64,000 nucleotides of DNA from Lytechinus variegatus. Its lineage: Eukaryota; Echinodermata; Echinoidea; Temnopleuroida; Toxopneustidae. Below the pieces are notes generated by a model. The model was not told where the DNA came from. It searched no databases and saw only the letters and a program-made list of their open reading frames with translations. The stretch's first letter is position 1; every line of letters starts with the position of its first letter. The stretch lies in the NCBI RefSeq assembly GCF_018143015.1, contig NC_054750.1, positions 6,679,501-6,743,500 of the forward strand, given 5' to 3'. Shown piece after piece: positions 57,691 to 64,000 of this stretch. The position numbers were made by a program, and so were the translations under genes.

Positions 57691-57806
57691 CTACATACAT
57701 ACGCACATTACTGAAATCACTTTTTTTTTCTTTCCAATATTCTGCAAAATAGATACAAGGAGTTGGCAAATTTAGGAGCTTCAGTTCTTCACCACATTTA
57801 GTCAAG

Positions 57807-60395
57807 ATGAATGCTGATAAGTTGTCAAAGCTCCAAAAGGAAGTCAGAATAGGTGGCAAAGGTAGCGCTAGGAGAAAAAAGAAAGTCATCCACAAATCCA
57901 CAACAACAGATGACAAGAAATTACAAGGATCATTAAAGAAATTAGCTGTAAATAATATACCCGGTATTGAAGAGGTAAGTATATGTTCATTTAATTTCAA
58001 GTTTAATGTGCTCCCCCCCCTTCCCCCTCAACAAAAAAGGAAAGTATTAGGCCTTCATGAAAAATTATTTTTGTCTTTATGTATTTCAGCACACTTGAAG
58101 TTGACTACGAAAAGCCGTTATTAAAGAATTTTGAAAATTATGTTATGAAGGGTAATGATTAAAACACTTTGCAAATTTTTTTTTTTCAAAAACATTACCT
58201 CGTGAGGGAGCTAGCCTATTACCAAATTGCAAATTCTCATAAAGAAAAGACAGTTGAAAATAAAATCAGAGGGCAGTACCCATATAATTCACATTTAATC
58301 TTGACCAAGGCTCCAGACTACTACTTCAGACAAGCTCTAAAAGTTTGAGCAAAATCCTCAAGTGATGCCATTTGGAAAGATAGTTGATGGATAATAATGC
58401 ATTCATGAAACTGGCTACAATATTCTGTTATTCCTCCAGATGCTCTTTTTCAAATCTTCCCCAACAGGTTAATATGATCAAAGATGACGGCACTGTGATT
58501 CATTTCAACAACCCAAAAGTACAGGCATCATTAGCAGCCAACACATTTGCAATCAGTGGGCATGCAGAGAACAAGCAGCTTACAGATATGCTTCCTAGTA
58601 TCATGAATCAATTGGTAAGTCCAATCTTTTCTCCAGTCAGCATGCACCTCAAATCATTTTCATTATCAGTAGCAACTATGCAAGTTAATGTTAAAAGCTA
58701 CTGAAATTATGAAATTTTTGATTGGTCACCGTCAGTACCATGAATTAATTTCAAAGTCCAATATCTTCCATGGTCCTCAAATTATTTCATCAATAGCAAC
58801 TTACAGGTCATTGTTATAAGCTTCTGGAATTATGAAATCAATTTGGTAAAATCCTATCTCTTTGAACTTCAATCACATAAATTTGGCAACTTACCCGCTA
58901 TTGAAATTCTTAATTTTGATTGGTCACTGTCCGTATTACAAATCAATTGGTAAGCCCAATTTATTGGGTCAACAAAGGGTCACTCGATATTTGCTCCTTC
59001 GACATTTTCCCTGGTCTTGATATCTTAGAGGACATAGGGGTGAAGTCAGGAATGTAATGGAGTTTTTGGTTTAGAATGATATGAAGATAAGGATTAAGGT
59101 TTATTAAGTTTTGGAGGTTTATTTTTTAAGTTTGGCTTAAATGTCGCAGATTTTCCATCGGTGCAGTTGCCGCCAGAGCAAATGTCATGAACCCAACACA
59201 GACCCTGTTTCATGAAGCAGGTTATCACTGGAATCACTACTACTGATATCTCAAATTTGAAGTAGATTTAGAGTACACTCTAATATTTCAGTTATAAAAT
59301 GCCACTGTGACTGATTCTAAAAAAAATGTCCATCTATACAGGGCATGGATGGTTCAAGTTTTGGAAAGCCTGGTGATGGTATGCCTATTGAAGACGGGTG
59401 GCAAGGCAGATAAACCTGATACTATTGATGAAGAAGAAGAGGACGTACCAGGTAAATATCATACAAATAGCGTATAGGCATGAGTGCGATGGTGCGAGAT
59501 TTCGTGTAAGGTGAACGAAAGATGCTCTATTCAACAAGGTGTAGCCAAGTTGAATTAAGTGTCTTTCACCGTAGGTGAAATGTTGCACCATCGCACAAAT
59601 AAGAATATTTGCTATTCGTGTTGTACAACGCTTGGGAAATTAGGGAAAATATGAACAATAAATTTTCCAATGTTAATCTATGAAAATAAGAATGAGTTAT
59701 TGAAAGCAAAATCCCTCAAACTCGCATCTGATCTGCAGTAGCAATGCGCATTTAGCCAGTAAATCGTAATGTATTGTACCTGCATTTATTAAGTGCAGTG
59801 CATTGAATCCTAAATTTTATAGTAATGTCACCTTGTTCCTGACCGTGCAACGGTACATTATGGACAGTAAGCGTGCAACGTTACAAGTGTTTGACAGTCA
59901 ACCACCCATTTGCTCGCGCAAAACAAACTAAACTGGCGTAGTACAATATCTATCCATCTCCGTACAAAACAACACAGTCTGGCCTGTGTAGCAGCCTTTT
60001 TGAAATTTTGCAAGTATTGTGTTTTGGAATCTTATTTTTGTTCTAAAGTAGATCAAAAACATTCGTATTTGCGGTGGATATGATTCTCATTGAATAAAAC
60101 AGTCTTAACAATATTTGTGTTTGTAGTGAGGTAGAAAAATAATGTGAGGAAGGAGAATACAGTGTTATATAATTTTTCAGTGAAAGTGATCCATTTAAAT
60201 TAAAAAAAAGTGTATATTGAAGGGCCTCCTGAAATTTTGAGAAAATGGTTAATTCGCTTATATTATCTGCATTTTTTAATTAGATATTTTGTGTAGGTAT
60301 AACCTTGCAAAAGATATTCAATTTGGTTGTCCATTTTTCTTCTGTTCATAGAATTGGTTGGTGACTTTGATGCGCCGTCCAAGCAGGAATCTTAG
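57807..60395 (+). CDS. BTF3L4: BTF3/BTF3L4, NAC beta subunit (exon 3 out of phase)
   Basis: Beta subunit of the nascent polypeptide-associated complex, which binds emerging chains at the ribosome exit. Exons: 57807-57974 (56 codons), 58468-58614 (49 codons), 59342-59451, 60352-60395. The first two carry the N-terminal RRKKK ribosome-binding motif and the whole NAC domain ([42 protein letters not shown]) and are very well preserved. Exon 3 ends in [16 protein letters not shown] and exon 4 in [14 protein letters not shown], matching the family C-terminus. As sequenced, however, exon 3 is 110 bp where phase needs 109, so reading from exon 2 meets TAA at 59411-59413 and would give a 128-residue protein instead of about 155. 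The usual GADSLTSLRKLAE-like helix is also poorly matched. Either a base-level sequence error or real damage. BTF3 versus BTF3L4 cannot be separated by eye. Confidence 0.88.
58601..58960 (+). repeat. Degenerate tandem copies of the BTF3 exon 2 donor region
   Basis: The words around the exon 2 end, AATCAATTGGTAAGTCCAAT, recur at about 58740 (decayed), 58838 (AATCAATTTGGTAAAATCC) and 58943 (AATCAATTGGTAAGCCCAAT). The sequence between them also resembles itself (AGCAACTTAC, TGAAATTATG, TTTGATTGGTCAC). Period about 95-140 bp. Confidence 0.65.
59465..59619. mobile_element. Palindromic MITE in BTF3 intron 3
   Basis: GAGTGCGATGGTGCGAGATT and GAAATGTTGCACCATCGCAC form inverted ends; GGTGAACGAAAGA / TCTTTCACCGTAGGTGAAA pair inside. 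About 155 bp, starting only about 14 bp after exon 3. Confidence 0.75.
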
Positions 60396-62137
60396 AGAAG
60401 AGGGGCCTCTGAGGGACAGACTACTCTGGAGACCTGCTTTGTGTCATGACAAGCCAAGTGTGGAGACATTCTCAAGAATTTTGATCTATTACCGGACTTT
60501 TTCCTGCTGCTGCTGCCCTCAGCTTAGGCCAGCTTGGACTTTTGTCAGCAAAAGAACTGGCATTTGTTTTCATCCTGCTTACCAAGAGGAGTTATATTCT
60601 AAGCTCTTCTTGACCCCTTTATGTTCGGAGGGGAGAAGTACCTCATCTTACTTTGGAAGACCTTTGTAGAACTCTTTATATCGTATACACAGTATATTTT
60701 ACTTTTTTATATGAATAAGTTTTCATGTTTTCTAATCTTTCAAGCTCGTGATTTTTTCACAGAGAGGTCATGGAGTATCAACAAATTTCTGTATAGTAAC
60801 ACAACAGAAAAAAATTAATGAATTGCTATTTTCGTGATGTGGAAGAGGTTCATCGTGGCGATGGATGAAGTTGAAGAAATTAATCGGTTGACTCACAGAG
60901 TAAAAAGATGTTTAAACACTCGCAAATGTTTGATCCATCGTGAGACAACAAACTAATTTCTTCAACTTGATGCTATTTTCTTGTACATCTTGGTGAATTC
61001 CTTGGGTTAAAACTGATTTCATTCACTTGTTTCATGCAGTTTGTAATGATGAGGCACCTTGTATATCATGTTTGTTGTATTAGAAGGAAAATTCATGCCG
61101 TTTGTCGAACCAAAACACATACTAAACTGTTGAATACAATAATGAGTGAATGGTTTCGTTAGTATCCACTAACCAGGCACTTGACCAAGATGTATGCAAT
61201 AGTGAGTTTAAAATTTGATTATTGTATGTCTTAACTGGTTTCAACTTGTTGCAACTGTTTCTGATTGGTACCCTTGTCAAGTTGATATTTTTGTATGGTA
61301 GCAAATCGGAACCGATCATGACCACTTGAAACCAGTCAAGATTTACGGTTATCAAACTTGATTTACTTTGTCACATTGGATTACATGGTGTCTAATGATA
61401 ATTCCCAGCTTAATTTACTGATACGTACAATAGTATAAAAGATGTGTAATTTACAGCTTTTAGGTCATGTCTTCATAACTGGTTTACCATGTTTTATATA
61501 GAATATTATTTGCAATATCCGGTAGGTGTTCAAAACTGACTCTTACAAATAAGTCACTGAAAAATTCCAATAGTGTCATTGTAGGTTTTAGGGTTATATT
61601 CTTGAATGTTGTTTGTAAAATGACTTTCCTCTATTGTGTGTTTTGTTTTGTGGTCGCTCGGTCGTGGAGTTTTCATCCAGGGAAACTGACCTCCGGAGAG
61701 AGTCGAGGTAGACCGCTGAAATCTGTCTGGGGTTTTTAAACATCTTTTAACTTCGTTTTCCTACCTAGACAGCTAGCAAATTTGCACTTTGTCGGAGGGA
61801 CTGATGCCCCATAGGCTTAATTTATTATTCCCCTAAAAACCGGGGTGCTGATTCAATTTTACTTTGATTCTTACTTTGCTATGAAATTGCATCAAGGTGA
61901 TGTTGATTTCTAGTTCTTGATTATTTTCAAAACTTCAATCATTCATAGACCTATATTTTTAATGAAAAATATGTGAAGAGCAAAAATCAATGAATCTGGG
62001 GCATTGGTCCCCTTTACAGACAGCAGAAACTCTTTGTCAATCTCTGTAGGGATGTGTAGTGAAGCGAGGATTATAGTCCAATGAAATTGACGAAACGGAT
62101 CAAAGCTTTCGGTGTTACCATGGGGGAGCCCTCCTCG

Positions 62138-62272
62138 GGTCCTGTTTCATAAAACTTTTTATAATAACAAATTTGGAATAACAGTTAAAGCTATTGAAAT
62201 CATTCAATCTGATTGGCTGATTGTATAAATTGTTCATTTGTTATTATAACAAGTTTTCATGAAACGGGACCC
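62138..62272. mobile_element. MITE with 35-40-bp terminal inverted repeats
   Basis: GGGTCCTGTTTCATAAAAC at the left and GTTTTCATGAAACGGGACCC at the right, extended by TTATAATAACAAAT / ATTTGTTATTATAA. A partial relative is at about 18430-18510 (TTATAACAACAAATTTGGAAT). Confidence 0.82.
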
Positions 62273-62883
62273 ATTTGCGATAATATGAAAATATATTATT
62301 AAATTTGTGTGATGATAAAATTGTTAGAGAGTGCCTGTTCATAAAATTGGTATGAAATATCTCTCAAGAAAGAGCATGTAAGATGTCTCTGATATTGCAA
62401 AAATTTTGGTTCAAATTAAATGTCTGTATTGATAACAATTCAACATTTTGTCTTGAATTTTGTAAGAATTCAAGTTTAAATTACCGCCCCCCCCCCCCAT
62501 TTTTTAATTAAATGTGAATAAAGTACAGTGTTAGACCTTCATGGAATTAGGTTTATACAGGCACTTTGCTTTTCATTCATATTTTTTTCCTTAAGTTGAA
62601 ATGTTAAAAAGCAACAAGATAGGGAAGGGCAAATTGTTTTATGAAATCTAAATTGAATGTCCTTGTATTTAAAATTTTGTAGAATCAAATAGAAAGGCCG
62701 CTGTATTTTAACTATATTTTGTATTTGAGAATACTTTAGTTTACTAGTTATCGCTTGTTATACTACTATTTACATGTAATTGTCCAAAACAGTCTTAACT
62801 GAGAATTATTTCGATTCTGATTTTTGTTCCCACTTTGATATCCATTTCTTTTGGGTGCTTTGTAAACATCATTAATCTAATGT

Positions 62884-62889
62884 AAATAA
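62884..62889 (+). terminator. Possible BTF3 polyadenylation signal
   Basis: AATAAA followed by a T-rich run, about 2.5 kb after the BTF3 stop codon. Another AATAAA lies near 62516. Either could end a long 3'UTR; nothing decides between them. Confidence 0.3.
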
Positions 62890-63145
62890 AAATCTTTTTT
62901 TTTAATTTGATATTTATTGCATGTTAAGCTATAAATTTTCCTTCAAAATTCTGAACAATTCCCTCAGAACTTGTCTCAAAAGAGATGTTCAGGAGAGTAA
63001 AAAAAAAGCTTAACTGCCCTTCTCTGACATCACAGTGGCATCGTTTTTTACATGAGAAACACAATTTGACTCTAAGTCTCTTTTTTTTATAAAGATTTTC
63101 CCTACAATTTGAGACCACAGTCTGTCACCCTAGTAATATGCTTTA

Positions 63146-63366
63146 CAGTGGTGCTAAAAAGTTAGTTATCCCTCCAGAAAATGAACATATTAAATAGTGT
63201 TCAAATTCTGTCATCTTTAAGATATTGTGAAGTCAGGTGATAAAATATTTATTCAATATAGTTAGTTTCTCTGGGCTCATCGGACATTGTAGCATTGTTT
63301 ATGTTAAACACTCGGCATGAAGGAGTGCATTTTCTAATGGGGTTCACTAACTTTCTAGCATCACTG
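63146..63366. mobile_element. Tc1/mariner-type MITE with TA duplication
   Basis: Ends CAGTGGTGCTAAAAAGTTAG and CTAACTTTCTAGCATCACTG are inverted repeats of about 27 bp, flanked by TA on both sides (63144-63145, 63367-63368). CAGTG ends plus TA duplications are Tc1/mariner hallmarks. 221 bp, no transposase. Confidence 0.85.
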
Positions 63367-63806
63367 TAGATTATGGAAATTGTATCATTAAATATTGAAA
63401 TGATAATTTATTACAAGATCTGGGAACCTTTGAAGGGAATTCTTGAAATCAAGTAAAACAACTTATCTACACATTTTCTTCGTAAGTCTGGAGGTGTTTA
63501 TGTTTTCTATACTTCCTAATAGGGATATTTTGAATACTAAATGACTGAGATTTAGGATAAATTTATTTGGTATTACAACCACCACACAAAAAAATGTTAT
63601 AAAAAATGCTTGTGGATCTAAGATTCATGATTAATTCATCAAATTGTATAATAAACATTTTCTATAAACATACATGTACATGTAACATGCAGTTAATTTT
63701 GGTGAGTAAACAGTACAATAAAAAGTACAAAACTGTTGTACACTGTACATTGTAAAGACAATTGCAATTTTTCCTTTTCTGTGTCATGCATACTTATTGT
63801 GGTCTA

Positions 63807-63953
63807 GGTGGGCATTTCATAAAGCTGTTCGTAAGTTACGATTGACTTTTACGCAGGACTGGTGATCCTTTCTTGTGCTATGTGATAGCCCTATGTAATT
63901 GATTTATGACCGAAAAACATGTTCCAGTCGTGCGTAACTTTACGAAACACCCA
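63807..63953. mobile_element. Small MITE with GTGGGCATTTC ends
   Basis: GGTGGGCATTTCATAAAG and TTACGAAACACCCAC pair imperfectly, with GTAAGTTACG / CGTAACTTTAC further in. About 147 bp. Confidence 0.65.
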
Positions 63954-64000
63954 CAAGAATCAAGAAGAGGGCAATATCACATTAATAGGGTAATTATAAC

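Larger units (their letters stand above)
52367..57806. other. NASP-BTF3 intergenic region
   Basis: It holds the upstream region of NASP (CpG-bearing at 52640-52760), a hairpin at 53270-53335, a GC-richer patch at 54230-54470, two adjacent palindromic elements (54468-55796) and a tandem dimer before BTF3 (57440-57690). No further gene was recognised. Both promoters face away from it, so both genes' 5' control regions should lie here. Confidence 0.6.
60396..64000. other. BTF3 3'UTR and downstream DNA
   Basis: Plain AT-rich sequence with three MITEs (62138, 63146, 63807), a C run at about 62485 and candidate AATAAA signals near 62516 and 62884. No other gene seen. Confidence 0.55.

Noticed and set aside
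60358-60818. ORFs after BTF3 exon 4
   Set aside because: They begin in the exon in a wrong frame and run into the 3'UTR; no conserved motif.
1-64000. CRISPR array, bacterial operon or integrated phage
   Set aside because: Spliced metazoan genes throughout; no evenly spaced direct repeats with unique spacers.

Overview
The window is eukaryotic nuclear DNA: AT-rich, intron-rich, and full of short dispersed repeats. The four host genes are clearly metazoan. The repeats (tRNA-headed SINEs, many long-palindrome MITEs, a CR1/L2-type LINE with a 2A peptide) fit a marine invertebrate deuterostome. An echinoderm, most likely a sea urchin, is my best guess from general knowledge; I could not search a database.

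Layout. (1) 1-8308, minus strand: MUTYH, the adenine DNA glycosylase. Eight complete exons and the start of a ninth are visible; the NUDIX-like C-terminus lies beyond the left edge. (2) 8309-8868: a 560-bp gap forming a divergent promoter. (3) 8869-21615, plus strand: TOE1, the DEDD-type 3' exonuclease, complete in five coding exons. Its first intron carries a young LTR retrotransposon (9486-15980) sitting inside an older palindromic MITE. (4) 21616-30203: TOE1 3'UTR, an intergenic stretch with MITEs and SINEs, a degenerate CAT/ATC microsatellite, and a possible orphan first exon near 23.9 kb. (5) 30204-52366, minus strand: NASP, the histone H1/H3-H4 chaperone, complete in 14 coding exons. Intron 7 holds a LINE with an uninterrupted 1144-codon ORF. 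(6) 52367-57806: intergenic, with two neighbouring palindromic elements, one of which has received a hAT-like MITE with a perfect 8-bp target duplication. (7) 57807-60395, plus strand: BTF3/BTF3L4, the beta subunit of the nascent polypeptide-associated complex, in four exons; exon 3 is out of phase by one base as sequenced. (8) 60396-64000: long 3'UTR or downstream DNA with three further MITEs.

How the genes relate. They are not an operon and do not form one pathway. MUTYH (base-excision repair), TOE1 (snRNA 3'-end maturation), NASP (histone supply) and BTF3 (nascent-chain binding) are housekeeping genes. MUTYH and TOE1 are head to head in human as well, and NASP and BTF3L4 lie on the same human chromosome arm, so this looks like an ancient linkage block. 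Exon boundaries were placed by reading splice sites, reading phase and protein similarity from memory. No alignment was run.
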